33,176 nucleotides of DNA, from positions 1 to 33,176 of the forward strand of contig JAUCPZ010000224.1 of the NCBI GenBank assembly GCA_030372995.1, read 5' to 3'. The translations under genes were made by a program, and so were the position numbers. This document shows, in pieces, positions 8,261-16,575 of this stretch (its first letter is position 1; the number at the start of each line of letters is the position of its first letter). The notes below the pieces were generated by a model. It was given only the letters and a program-made list of their open reading frames with translations. It ran no database searches and was not told the origin of the DNA. Source of the stretch: Dehalococcoidia bacterium (lineage in GTDB: Bacteria; Chloroflexota; Dehalococcoidia; UBA2247; RBG-13-53-26).

Positions 8261-9823
8261 CTACTTCTCCAGGTCCTGCAGCACCCGGTGCGCCCCGTTC
8301 CAGCCCGGCACACAGGTGATGCCCGGACCGGGATGGCAGGCGGAACCGCACATGTACAGGCCTTTGACCGGTGTGGCGTATTTCCCCCAGCCGGGCACAG
8401 GCCGGTTGTCCCACATCTGGCCGGGGTGTATCAGGCCGTTGGCGTAGTCACCCTGAGTAGCCCCGTAGGTGCTCTCGAAGTACTGTTGCGTGAGGACGAC
8501 CTTGTCCATAATGGCTGCCTTGAAGTTGGGGGCGTACTTCGCGATCCGGTCGATCGCCCGGTCGGCCATCACCCGGCTGAGCTCCTTGATCTTTCCGGGC
8601 GGTGCTGCGAACGGGAAGTACTGCGAAAACAGGGTGCAGGTGTAGTAGCCCTGGGGTGCCAGGCTGGGGTCCAGAACGCTGGGGAAGCCGCAGTAGGCTA
8701 CCGGCTCATCCGGGACCTGGCCTTGCCGGTACTGCTCGTAACAGCGGGCCAGATACTCAGGAGACGGGATGTAGGCCATGATCCAGCGGATGTTGTTCTC
8801 GTTGGCGAAGGCAACATGGCCGGTGAACTCGGGCATCTCCTTGAGCGTCATGTGGACCTGGATGTACCCGTTCTGGTACTCGATCTCCTTGACCGCACGC
8901 ACGAAGTCGGAAGGGAGATGGTCTTCACCGACCAGCCCCATGAAGGTGGCGTAGGCATCGAGATTCGACACGACGACCTTGGAAGAGACCCTCTCGCCGT
9001 TCTTGAGCTCAACGCCCACGGCCTTCCCTTTGTCGATCCACAGCCGTTTGACGGGAGATCCGTAGCGGATCCTGCCGCCATGGTCCTCAAACGCGCTGAC
9101 CAGGGCTTGCGAGAAAGCCCCGATCCCGCCTTTGGGAGTGCGGAAGTCATAGGCGTCGCCCATGCAGTAGTGATACGCCAGCGAAAAGCCGCTGCCCGGT
9201 GAGAAAGGGCTCTTGAAGGTCCCATCTACGGCGGAGGCAGAGAGTGACGCCTGGATGATGCGGTGCTTGGTGGGATCAGGAAAGAACTGGCGGATGATGT
9301 CTATGGCCCGGCCCTGGAAGACCTTGAGCACGATGCTCCTTGTCTCGTCATCGGGAGCATCCGCGATCAGTCTGTCCAGTGGCACGGCCTCGGTGAAGAA
9401 ATACTTGTCGAACACGGCCTTGAACTTCTGCAGGAAGTTGTACAGCCCGGCCAGCCCCTCCAGAGCATCCATGCCATGATCCTTCATCAGGTGGTTGGTT
9501 ATCTCGCTGGTGTCCGTGTAGCCGACGAAAGGCACGTCCCCGGGTTCACCGAAGGTACAATAGGAACTGCGGGGCCGGTTGAGCTTCAGCCCGTACTTCT
9601 CGAGCTCCAGCTTCTTCAGCATCTCATCCCGGAAGACGAGCATGCCCCAGGCGCCGACGTTGTGCTTGAACCCCTTGAACAGCTCCTTGGTGGCCGCCAT
9701 TCCTCCCGGCCAGCCGTTCTTTTCGACGCACAGCACGGAAAGCCCGTTCCGGGCCAGCACCGTGGCTGCCGTGAGACCGTTGTGTCCGGCGCCTACTACA
9801 ATCGCATCGAAATCAGTAGCCAT
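8261..9823 (-). CDS. Phytoene-desaturase-like NAD(P)/FAD oxidoreductase (CrtI/PYROXD2 type)
   Basis: This 520-residue flavoprotein belongs to COG1233 (phytoene dehydrogenase and relatives). The N-terminal dinucleotide-binding motif is GAGHNG (11-16), followed by an acidic residue in CVEKN at the end of the second strand. The C-terminal FAD motif is GLYMCGSACHPGPGITCVPG, the family's 'G-HPGGGV-G-PG' signature. Length fits the family (about 490-530). The start ATG has GAGGGGGG 3 bases upstream. A 220-base gap separates it from the downstream Fe-S/FAD operon on the same strand. True CrtI desaturates phytoene, but no phytoene synthase is in the window, so a different hydrophobic substrate is possible. 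Proximity to a CrtC-family gene is suggestive. Confidence 0.87.
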   Translation of the reverse strand: MATDFDAIVVGAGHNGLTAATVLARNGLSVLCVEKNGWPGGMAATKELFKGFKHNVGAWGMLVFRDEMLKKLELEKYGLKLNRPRSSYCTFGEPGDVPFVGYTDTSEITNHLMKDHGMDALEGLAGLYNFLQKFKAVFDKYFFTEAVPLDRLIADAPDDETRSIVLKVFQGRAIDIIRQFFPDPTKHRIIQASLSASAVDGTFKSPFSPGSGFSLAYHYCMGDAYDFRTPKGGIGAFSQALVSAFEDHGGRIRYGSPVKRLWIDKGKAVGVELKNGERVSSKVVVSNLDAYATFMGLVGEDHLPSDFVRAVKEIEYQNGYIQVHMTLKEMPEFTGHVAFANENNIRWIMAYIPSPEYLARCYEQYRQGQVPDEPVAYCGFPSVLDPSLAPQGYYTCTLFSQYFPFAAPPGKIKELSRVMADRAIDRIAKYAPNFKAAIMDKVVLTQQYFESTYGATQGDYANGLIHPGQMWDNRPVPGWGKYATPVKGLYMCGSACHPGPGITCVPGWNGAHRVLQDLEK

Positions 9824-9971
9824 GTTCCCCCCTCACAAGATTCCTGCTCACCGGCCTTCTCCGAGCGACAGCCGCAAGTGGTTTGTGCGGTGTCTCTGTG
9901 TCTGCAGACGCCAGCCGACTCCTCCTGCAGGCTACATCCATCCGCTGGCCTATGCCGCTCCGGACGGCCCC

Positions 9972-9977
9972 ATTATA
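9972..9977 (-). promoter_or_regulatory. Extended -10 box upstream of the CrtI-like gene
   Basis: The minus strand reads TGGTATAAT, an extended -10 (TGn-TATAAT) about 150 bases before the CrtI-like start. No convincing -35 is present, which extended -10 promoters can tolerate. The 240-base gap 9824-10063 holds no other recognisable feature. Confidence 0.45.
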
Positions 9978-10063
9978 CCAGTGGTTCTGACGGGCGGCTG
10001 AAAACCAGCGCCGGGCGCTCGCGCGGCGGCTCGCCCCTGGGTCTCCTTGGTGGGGGCTGCTGT

Positions 10064-11728
10064 CTATTTGGGCTGCGCGTTCTTCATGCTGGCCGCGTGG
10101 CGGCCGGCGATCATCCCGAAGACCATGGCCGGCCCGATCGTCGATCCGGGCCCTGGGTAGGTGCGCCCCATGACCGAGGCGGTGTTGTTGCCGGCCGCGT
10201 AGAGACCGCGGATCACGGAGCCATCCTTGCGGAGCACGCGCGCGTGCTCGTCGATCAGCAGCCCGCCCATGGTGCCCAGATCGCCCGGCCAGACCTTCAG
10301 GGCATAGAAGGGCGGCTTCTCGATGGGCCCCAGGTTGGGATTAGGTTTCACCCTCGGGTCGGAGTAGTAGCGGTCATAGGCGCTGTCCCCGCGGTGGAAA
10401 TCCTCATCCTTTCCCTTCCGGGCGAATTCCGAGAACCGCCTGGCGGTGGCCACCAGACCAGCTTCGTCTATGCCCATCTTGCGGGCGAGTTCGGGGAGTG
10501 AGTCAGCCCTGGTGATAATGCCCTTCTTGAGCGCCGACCTGGGGGTAACGTGCGGCATCATCTCCGACCCGATCATGTAGCTGTTGCGGTGCCGCGACTC
10601 CAGGATGAGATAGGCCGGGATGGCTGGCACAACCCGGTGGCGCTGGTACTGCTGGTGGCCGCAGTCAACATAGGACTGCGACTCGTTCATGAACCGCTGG
10701 CCGGAGCTGTCGACTATCATGCTGTATGGCATGGAGCGCTCGAAGAGCAGTGTCCAGGGGCCGCTCTTCAACAGAAGGGTTGGCATCCACCAGGCTTCGT
10801 CCATGAGAGCAACGGCGGCCCCCACTTCCATTCCGGCCTGAATGCCCCGCCCCACATTGCCCGGGGCGCCCACCGTCCACTCCGTGGATATGGGATGCTG
10901 CTGGTACTGCTGGCGCATGGCGTCATTGTGTTCAAAGCCGCCCGCGGCCAGTATGACACCGTGTCTGGCCCGGATGCGGATCTCCTGGCCATCTCTCCTG
11001 GCGGTGACGCCGACGACGGCATCGCCTTCGGTGATAAGGCTGACCAGCGGCGTCCTGAGCCACACCAGGACGGAGCGGTCGAGCAGGATCTTGAGCAACT
11101 GGCCGACCAGCGCGGCACCCATGGAGACGCGTTGCCGGCCCGCCAATCTCGATAACATGGTGCGGACGAGGATGATGCCCATCGTGGTCCTGAAGCTTCT
11201 CCAGGTGCAAAGGCAAAGGGGCAGGTTGCGGGCTTCCACGGCACGCATCGGCACCGGAATGGCCTGTATCTTGTTCCTCCACTGCTTCTCCAGCAAGCGC
11301 AGGTCAAACAGGTTGCTCTCCACGCAGCGCCCCTCGGCCAGGCCACCGGGGCGCTCCGGATAGTAATCGGGGTAGCCCCGCGCATAGACGGCCTTGAAAC
11401 CCAGACCTTCCAGCCATTTCAGCATCTGCGGGCCATTCTTGAGATAGGCTTCACGAAGCTCCCTGGAGCTAGCCGGCCCCTTTTCCGGGATGACCTCATT
11501 CATGTAGGTCAGCGCCGCTTCGTAAGAGTCGTCAACCCCGCAGGCCTTCATCAGGTGGTTGTTGGGAATCCAGAAGCCACCCCCCGACTTGGCGGTCGAC
11601 CCCCCGACCGTATCCATACTCTCGAGGACGATGACCTCGGCCCCGGCGTCGCGGGCCGCTGCTGCCGCCGTCAAACCTCCGGCGCCTGATCCGACGACGA
11701 CAACGTCTGTTATGTGCTGGAATTCCAT
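10064..11728 (-). CDS. KstD-like FAD-dependent oxidoreductase
   Basis: This is a flavoprotein of the FAD_binding_2 superfamily (fumarate reductase/3-ketosteroid dehydrogenase), 554 residues from the ATG at 11728. That start is preferred because AAAGG lies 7 bases upstream and the FAD motif GSGAGG then falls at 13-18; an ATG at 11782 is also in frame. Its C-terminus reads GNNTASVMGRTYPGPGSTIGPA. This matches the KstD signature, including the Tyr-x3-Gly pair (Y524, G528) that in characterised KstD enzymes binds and activates the 3-keto group. GGSTAKSGGG near residue 45 also fits. KstD enzymes introduce the delta-1 double bond in 3-oxosteroids. Whether the substrate here is a steroid, a hopanoid or another cyclic ketone is unknown. 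It appears to be a single-gene unit. Confidence 0.85.
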   Translation of the reverse strand: MEFQHITDVVVVGSGAGGLTAAAAARDAGAEVIVLESMDTVGGSTAKSGGGFWIPNNHLMKACGVDDSYEAALTYMNEVIPEKGPASSRELREAYLKNGPQMLKWLEGLGFKAVYARGYPDYYPERPGGLAEGRCVESNLFDLRLLEKQWRNKIQAIPVPMRAVEARNLPLCLCTWRSFRTTMGIILVRTMLSRLAGRQRVSMGAALVGQLLKILLDRSVLVWLRTPLVSLITEGDAVVGVTARRDGQEIRIRARHGVILAAGGFEHNDAMRQQYQQHPISTEWTVGAPGNVGRGIQAGMEVGAAVALMDEAWWMPTLLLKSGPWTLLFERSMPYSMIVDSSGQRFMNESQSYVDCGHQQYQRHRVVPAIPAYLILESRHRNSYMIGSEMMPHVTPRSALKKGIITRADSLPELARKMGIDEAGLVATARRFSEFARKGKDEDFHRGDSAYDRYYSDPRVKPNPNLGPIEKPPFYALKVWPGDLGTMGGLLIDEHARVLRKDGSVIRGLYAAGNNTASVMGRTYPGPGSTIGPAMVFGMIAGRHAASMKNAQPK

Positions 11729-12123
11729 GTTCCAGCCTTTCTGTCTCCAGCACTGGCGTGCTGGCAGCCTATCATGACCCATATATTATCACAGCGATTC
11801 GTCAATCCTCTGTCTCACTTGACGGGGGTGAAGGCGCGCCGATGCTGCTGATGACATTCCCTTGAAGGCCAAGAGCAAGAAGCCGAAACAGATCTTGCCA
11901 CCCTGAGTTGGCGCTCAATCACTCGGCCCTCGCTCGGAAATGCAGCAGCACAGCGACGAGCTTATCCCCTCTCGACACCCCATGTCCGGCGGGGACGAGG
12001 CGCAGCAATCTCACTGCCGTCATACCCGCCTAGGCAGGCATGGCCGCCGCTGGGTTACGCGGCCAAGACGGAGCGTAGCCCTACGACTGGACCCGCGTGG
12101 GAACGACTGGGTGATTGGGGCTT
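11729..12123. other. Intergenic region without recognised gene
   Basis: About 395 bases lie between the KstD-like start and the MFS stop. An AT-rich stretch at 11775-11810 contains, on the minus strand, TTGACG and ATAATATA but not at standard promoter spacing. No convincing open frame, RNA or terminator was found. The part at 11940-12110 is GC-rich with short imperfect hairpins. Confidence 0.5.
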
Positions 12124-13353
12124 TCAGCGGCAGGCGTCCCCCTTGATCAATGCCGATTCCCTCAGCCTGGTGGAGATGAGGAGTCCCAGCGCCATAAGCA
12201 CAATGAGGCCGATCAGCGGGACAGTCATCGAGCCCGTGCCCGTGTCCTTCAGGCCATCCATGGCGAAAATGAAGGCAATCCCCGATATCTGCCCCATGAG
12301 GAGGAGTAACCCGTTCGACGTGCCCTCCGGCGCCGGGTAGGCAGCCTCGGCACCGTACTGGAACCCGATCGGCCCCGCGCTCAGAAGGCCGAAGCCCATG
12401 ACAAAGGCCGAAGCCAGCAGCAGCCAGTAGCTCTCGGCAAAGGCGATCCCCGCCAGCCCCATGGTGGCACCCGCAAAGGTCACGACTATGAACGGGACCC
12501 TCCGCCGCGCACGATCAGAGAGGGATGGCACGATCAGGGCGCCAGCAACGCCCCCCACAATCATGAGACCCCCGGCAAGGCCGGCCTGGTTGCTGGAGAA
12601 TCCCCTCGGTGCCACGACATCCTCGATCCACGTCGTGACCGCGTTGAACATCCCCAAACCGATGAAGAAGACCATCATGAGCAGGACGAAGTCTTTCCGG
12701 CGCAAGGTCTGCTTGAGGCCGTCGAAGACCAGCGACCGGTCATCTGCCCCGGGTGGACACGGAGGCGTCGGCGGACGCTCCCTTGCGAGGAGAGAGAAGA
12801 CCACCAAAGCAGCCATCGCCACCATTCCGTAGGCCACCAGCATGCCGGGGATGTCGAAGCGGTCTGTCAAGAACGGCGTAAGCGCCAGGCCCGCTGCCAT
12901 GCCGAGGTACATCGCCAGAGTGCCGAGCCCGGAGGCGGTCGCCCGCTCCTGGAGCGGGAACCAGCGCGCAGCCACTTTGGTCACGGCATTGTTGATGAAT
13001 GGCTGACCGATGGCAATGCCGACTTGGGCCACGAGCACCAGGGCGTAGCTCTCAGCCACCAGGCCGCGCATCAGCCCGAAGAGACCTGTCAGTGCTGCGC
13101 CTATCCCCACACCAACGCGGATCCCATAGGTGTCAATAGCCCATGAGGCCGGGATGCAAACGAAGATGTAGACGATCATGAAGCTCATTGAAAGGAGGCC
13201 GATGCTGAGGTCGGAGACCTCATAGTACTCGGTGGCTCTGCTGGTGATCGAGGCGAAAGTTATCCAGCAGAGCTGGTTGACAGCCACGACGCACATGAAG
13301 ACCAGAAGCACAATCCAGCGATAGCCGTAGACTCTGAAGCTGGCCTCCTTCAT
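12124..13353 (-). CDS. MFS transporter, FLVCR-like
   Basis: This 409-residue, 12-membrane-segment major facilitator has a central cytoplasmic loop around residues 190-215 (RERPPTPPCPPGADD). The N-terminal GYRWIVLLVFMCVVAVNQ and WITFASI resemble the FLVCR/haem-choline exporter branch of MFS proteins. Assignment within MFS is tentative. The ATG has GAGAGG at 7 bases. It begins 45 bases after fmt on the same strand, so it is probably transcribed with fmt, an odd pairing that may be chance. Substrate not predictable. Confidence 0.85.
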   Translation of the reverse strand: MKEASFRVYGYRWIVLLVFMCVVAVNQLCWITFASITSRATEYYEVSDLSIGLLSMSFMIVYIFVCIPASWAIDTYGIRVGVGIGAALTGLFGLMRGLVAESYALVLVAQVGIAIGQPFINNAVTKVAARWFPLQERATASGLGTLAMYLGMAAGLALTPFLTDRFDIPGMLVAYGMVAMAALVVFSLLARERPPTPPCPPGADDRSLVFDGLKQTLRRKDFVLLMMVFFIGLGMFNAVTTWIEDVVAPRGFSSNQAGLAGGLMIVGGVAGALIVPSLSDRARRRVPFIVVTFAGATMGLAGIAFAESYWLLLASAFVMGFGLLSAGPIGFQYGAEAAYPAPEGTSNGLLLLMGQISGIAFIFAMDGLKDTGTGSMTVPLIGLIVLMALGLLISTRLRESALIKGDACR

Positions 13354-13398
13354 TCGATGGCCTCTCGTCTGGGTACGAAGCGAGAAAGGATCGGCCCG

Positions 13399-14334
13399 CT
13401 AGCTGGGAAGCTGTGCCTCAATGAAACCCCTCTGGCCCCGAAGGAACTCGGCGGCATTCATGACGCGCTTCCCCTCGAGTTGCACCTGGATAAGGCCCAG
13501 GACTCCTTCGCCCGTGTGCACACCAACCGGAGCGCCTGACTCTTGGCTCATGGCCACTACCCGCCCCGGCGTCCCGCTCCCCGGGAGCGGCAGGGCTTCG
13601 ATGATTTTTAGCACGCGCCCCTGCCACGTCGTGTAGCTCCCTGGCCAGGGCTGGAAGGCCCGCACCCGCCGCCAGAGCTCGACCGCTGGGCGGTGCCAGT
13701 CGATCAGGCCGTCCTCTTTGGTGATCATCCTGCAGTAGGTGGCCTTGTCGTTGTCCTGCGGCTGAGGAGCCAGTCTTCCTTCCAGCCACAGCGGCAGCGT
13801 TTCCATCAAGAGCTCAGCACCCAGCCCAGACAGCTTCTGGGACAGGGAGCCAGTGGTGTCATGGGGGAGGATGGGTATCTGGCATTGTGCCAGGATCGGG
13901 CCCGTATCCATCACCTTGGTGACCTTCATGATCGTCACGCCCGTGACTTCGTCCCCGGCCAGGATAGCCGCCGCGATTGGGGATGGGCCGCGGTGGCGGG
14001 GCAGGAGCGAGGCGTGGACGTTGAGGAACCCATGTGGAGGCACATGAAGGAAGCTCTCCGGCAGTATCTTGCCGTAGGCGGCGATCACGGCTACATCCGG
14101 CCGCAGGCTGGCCAGACGCTCCAGCTCGCAGGACCGGCGCAGGGAGGGGGGTTGGTGGACCGCCAGCCCGTGCTGCAGGGCCACTCTCTTCACCGGCGGG
14201 GACACGACACTCCGGCCGCGGCCCGCCGGCTCATCCGGCTGGCAGAACACGCCCACGACCTGGTGTTCGCTATGGATGAGGGCCTCAAGCACCGGGACAG
14301 CGAACTCCGGTGTGCCCATGAAGACGACCCGCAT
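13399..14334 (-). CDS. fmt: Methionyl-tRNA formyltransferase
   Basis: Fmt transfers a formyl group from 10-formyl-THF to Met-tRNA(fMet) for translation initiation. The N-terminus MRVVFMGTPEFAVPVLEAL is the family hallmark. The formyl-THF domain contains the catalytic Asn-His-Asp set in GFLNVHASLLPRHRGPSPI and in the ITIMK-like GVTIMKVTKVMDTGPIL. The C-terminal domain (about 205-311) binds tRNA. Length (311) is standard. No ribosome binding site precedes the ATG and a -10 like box ends only 9 bases upstream, so the message may be leaderless. fmt is usually next to def or priA; here neither is present. Confidence 0.96.
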   Translation of the reverse strand: MRVVFMGTPEFAVPVLEALIHSEHQVVGVFCQPDEPAGRGRSVVSPPVKRVALQHGLAVHQPPSLRRSCELERLASLRPDVAVIAAYGKILPESFLHVPPHGFLNVHASLLPRHRGPSPIAAAILAGDEVTGVTIMKVTKVMDTGPILAQCQIPILPHDTTGSLSQKLSGLGAELLMETLPLWLEGRLAPQPQDNDKATYCRMITKEDGLIDWHRPAVELWRRVRAFQPWPGSYTTWQGRVLKIIEALPLPGSGTPGRVVAMSQESGAPVGVHTGEGVLGLIQVQLEGKRVMNAAEFLRGQRGFIEAQLPS

Positions 14335-14343
14335 GGCGGGTCA

Positions 14344-14373
14344 ATTCTATCACGGCGACTCAGACCAACGAAA
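14344..14373 (-). promoter_or_regulatory. Candidate fmt promoter
   Basis: The minus strand reads TTTCGT (14368-14373), 18 bases, TAGAAT (14344-14349), then 9 bases to the fmt ATG. Predicted initiation would be within about 2-3 bases of the start codon. It abuts the GACCAAGGTC element on the other side. Confidence 0.4.
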
Positions 14374-14375
14374 CA

Positions 14376-14419
14376 GGGACCAAGGTCTCAGGATGGTTTG
14401 GTGGCCGGCATCTAATACT
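14376..14419 (+). promoter_or_regulatory. GGGACCAAGGTC-type promoter, copy 1
   Basis: This holds GGGACCAAGGTCTCAGGA (14376-14393), with inverted repeat GACC-AA-GGTC. The -35 like AGGATG is followed by 18 bases and AATACT (14414-14419). The same layout occurs at 15715-15758 and 32030-32073, each before a + strand gene. Here no + strand gene follows; a hairpin terminator does. Confidence 0.5.
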
Positions 14420-14425
14420 CAACAC

Positions 14426-14546
14426 GTGGACAAGCATTGCGGGTGAAGGGAGGCACAGCACGGCTAGGATTTCTGGCGGACCTGTCGGCTGGTGGGATGT
14501 CACACTATATCGAAGGGTGGGCAGTGCTGTCCACCCTTCTTGTTTG
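14426..14546 (+). ncRNA. Candidate small noncoding RNA (about 120 nt)
   Basis: A + strand transcript from the promoter at 14376-14419 would start near 14426 and end at the hairpin 14512-14539, which is followed by TTGTTT. The span has no open frame of useful length and lies between two minus-strand genes (fmt and the 29-residue protein). The call is from promoter plus terminator layout only. No known RNA family was recognised. Confidence 0.3.
14512..14539. terminator. Hairpin terminator candidate
   Basis: A perfect 9-bp stem GAAGGGTGG / CCACCCTTC with a 10-base loop (14521-14530), followed on the + strand by TTGTTT. It could end the candidate + strand RNA, or the minus-strand microprotein message that runs into it from the right. 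Confidence 0.55.
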
Positions 14547-14571
14547 GGACCGACTGCAGAACTAAGGGAGA

Positions 14572-14661
14572 CTAGCCCTTCCGTTTCGTGGTGAGTGTAC
14601 CGACAACTATGACCAGGATACAAGCCACTATGAAGCCTGACAAGACATACAAACCAATCAT
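14572..14661 (-). CDS. 29-residue single-pass membrane microprotein
   Basis: The product is 29 residues: Met-Ile-Gly-Leu, then one unbroken hydrophobic stretch (about residues 3-23), ending TTKRKG. This predicts one transmembrane helix with a basic cytoplasmic tail. A perfect AGGAGG (14670-14675) lies 8 bases before the ATG, the best ribosome binding site in this part of the window. It resembles KdpF in size, but no kdp genes are present and sequence similarity was not seen. It stands alone, with a hairpin 33 bases downstream of its stop. Function unknown. Confidence 0.7.
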   Translation of the reverse strand: MIGLYVLSGFIVACILVIVVGTLTTKRKG

Positions 14662-14853
14662 GGGGTCAGCCTCCTTCGACTGATCCTAATCATACCGCAT
14701 TTGGCCCCGCGTTTGAAATCGCAGCCGCCATCACGCCCGGACCGGGCCGTTCGCAGAGCAACGGAAGGCATTGGCTGCTGGGTTCACTCTGCTCCGTCGA
14801 GCGAACGAAACATATCCCTTCAATCCGGAACTGCCGGCTGCGGGCGGCGCCCG

Positions 14854-15327
14854 CTACCATCTGCCTGTTGCGGATCTGGACATCTGCTGATAGCGGGATA
14901 CCACAATGTGTGTGGCATAGTCGAAAAGCAGTGTCACCCGGTTGATGCTGACGACCACTTCGCTCATATCCTCAGGGGTGACATATAGCGACTGCCGCTC
15001 GGAATGAAGCCAGATCTGTCTCCTCATGAGCACCAGAGCATAAACAACCTCATCCAGCGGGATGCCTCTGCCAAAGTGGTCTTCCGCAAGACCGGTGACA
15101 TCCAGGCTGTGCGCGACCGCCTGGTAGGGATTCTCCGCCAGATACATCCGCCCCAGGTTCTTGTATATGTGAACCGCATGACGCTGACAAGCCTCCTTGT
15201 CGAGCGCCTTGTAAGACTTGGTCCTCGGATTGGCGATCAGGGCCTGATACCACTGCTCCGCCATCTGCTCAGCGTGGCGCGCACACAGGTCAATCAATCT
15301 GTCAGCCAGCACCATTACTCCATGCAT
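14854..15327 (-). CDS. RsbRD_N-like all-helical regulatory domain protein
   Basis: This 157-residue soluble protein is predicted to be nearly all helical. The opening ADRLIDLCARHAEQMAEQWYQAL, the central LAEDHFGRGIPLDEVVYALVLMRR and the end LLFDYATHIVVSRYQ resemble the RsbRD_N domain found at the N-terminus of RsbR-type stressosome proteins and some histidine kinases. Here the domain stands alone, with no STAS or kinase domain after it. The ATG is supported by GGAAGGAG at 6 bases. The neighbours do not suggest a pathway. A sensory or partner-switching role is inference; it could also be a globin-like heme sensor fold. Confidence 0.7.
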   Translation of the reverse strand: MHGVMVLADRLIDLCARHAEQMAEQWYQALIANPRTKSYKALDKEACQRHAVHIYKNLGRMYLAENPYQAVAHSLDVTGLAEDHFGRGIPLDEVVYALVLMRRQIWLHSERQSLYVTPEDMSEVVVSINRVTLLFDYATHIVVSRYQQMSRSATGRW

Positions 15328-15714
15328 TGTCGGCTCCTTCCGCTGTTCTGTTGACTCGCCTTCGTCCCAAAGAGATGCTCCTGTGGCATTTCCATTGAAT
15401 CCTCGGTGTTTGTTGAAGGCAACAGGACTGAAGTCTCTGAGGGGTCTCTCTCGTCTGCGTGCGATCGTCCGCCGTTGGCGAACCTGCTGCCTGCAGAGTC
15501 ACCACCCCCGACTACCACCCCCTTGTACCAGGGATTGGGAATGTTGATGCGGTACGCCTTGCACTGGGGACGGGCACCGCGAACGGCATGTCGCCGTGGC
15601 TTCCGGGGGGACCGGTTGGGCGGGGATCCAACTTGATCATAACACCGCTGTCAACGAACACCGGACTCACCTCCCCTTCCACTCGCGTCGAACCCAGGTC
15701 ATTGCCCTCACATA
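15328..15714. other. Intergenic region without recognised gene
   Basis: About 390 bases lie between the divergent RsbRD_N-like gene and the promoter of the next + strand gene. It contains the ribosome binding site of the minus-strand gene (15334-15341) and no other clear signal. Open frames that cross it have no start signals and no recognisable product. Confidence 0.5.
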
Positions 15715-15758
15715 GGGATCAAGGTCTCAGGACGGCGCGGAGGCCGGCGTGCGATACT
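15715..15758 (+). promoter_or_regulatory. GGGACCAAGGTC-type promoter, copy 2
   Basis: GGGATCAAGGTCTCAGGAC (15715-15733) gives a -35 like AGGACG, then 18 bases, then GATACT (15753-15758). It lies 30 bases before the ATG at 15789. Spacing from element to -10 is identical to the other two copies. Confidence 0.6.
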
Positions 15759-15788
15759 GGATCTGCGAAGGAAGAGACAGGAGGCAGC

Positions 15789-16250
15789 ATGGGCAGGATG
15801 TCGACGCTGGTGTTAGAAATTGCAGGCAGCGTTGTCGGCCTGTTCGCGGGCTGGCTAATGCTGGGGTGGCTCTTCTACTACATCATCTACTGGGCTACCA
15901 ACGGATGGGAGTCGGAACACGGCGCCACTGCCCTGCTGGCAGCCATTCCCAGCTACCTGCTGGGCGCTGCACCGGGAGCAGCCGCAGGGGCATTCGCAGT
16001 GCAGCGGATCCTGCGGCAGAAGGCCCCATTTTGGCAGGCTCTCGCGGGAGCAACAGCCGGGCTAATCGTCGGAGGCATTCTGGCAGGAGGTTTGCTCATG
16101 TTGTCGAACTCCCTGGGCATGGACTGGTGGCAACAAGATGCGGAGATGCTTATCGCCCCAGCGGTCACATCCATCTTCGTGATTGCCGGAACGGTCATTG
16201 GCTCTCGCTGGAAGGCCAAGCCAAATCAGCCCCCGATTACCGGGAACTGA
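15789..16250 (+). CDS. Small multipass membrane protein, unknown function
   Basis: This 153-residue protein has four predicted membrane segments (about 8-30, 44-66, 80-104 and 117-140) rich in Gly and Ala, with a short charged tail. The start at 15789 is chosen because AGGAGG (15779-15784) lies just upstream, though only 4 bases away, and because the promoter element ends 30 bases before it. The same frame is open upstream to 15459, but that stretch contains the promoter. A rho-independent terminator follows at 16471. No family was recognised; the Gly-rich helices suggest close helix packing, as in DUF-type integral proteins. Confidence 0.72.
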   Translation: MGRMSTLVLEIAGSVVGLFAGWLMLGWLFYYIIYWATNGWESEHGATALLAAIPSYLLGAAPGAAAGAFAVQRILRQKAPFWQALAGATAGLIVGGILAGGLLMLSNSLGMDWWQQDAEMLIAPAVTSIFVIAGTVIGSRWKAKPNQPPITGN

Positions 16251-16470
16251 AGACACGGCCTTCTGTCTCCTTCGAGTCGGCCAGGAGCAGAGCGGTATTC
16301 CCTTCCCCCCTCGGCGCAGTGCCGTCTCGGGATCCAACCCAAGCAGTGGCGCTACCCGCCAGCCCCGCATCGCCCCAAGACTAGCGCTGAATGCACTGAG
16401 CCGGTAATTCCCGCCCGCCTGCCCGCCAGCCATCTTTTCCGCTGAACAGAGGAAAGGTGCGCAAAAGGAA

Positions 16471-16500
16471 GAAAGCCCATTTGTTTGGGCTTTCTTTTCT
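16471..16500 (+). terminator. Rho-independent terminator
   Basis: A 9-bp stem GAAAGCCCA / TGGGCTTTC with a 6-base loop (16480-16485) is followed by TTTTCT. It is the clearest intrinsic terminator in the window. It isolates the Wood-Ljungdahl operon from the membrane protein gene upstream. Confidence 0.85.
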
Positions 16501-16575
16501 CAGAAGGGGGGTGTCTTCTGAGAGGGGATTTGATTGTGTCCTCATTCTAGTCTGCCAGCGGCAGCCGGTGAATCC

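Noticed and set aside
7411..8319. 302-residue + strand open frame
   Set aside because: Antisense to the Fe-S protein gene with its conserved cysteine motifs.
9263..10501. 412-residue + strand open frame
   Set aside because: It runs antisense across the CrtI-like and KstD-like genes and the gap between them and has no recognisable domain.
14572..14661. KdpF
   Set aside because: Only the size and single helix fit; there are no kdpABC genes nearby and the sequence does not resemble KdpF.
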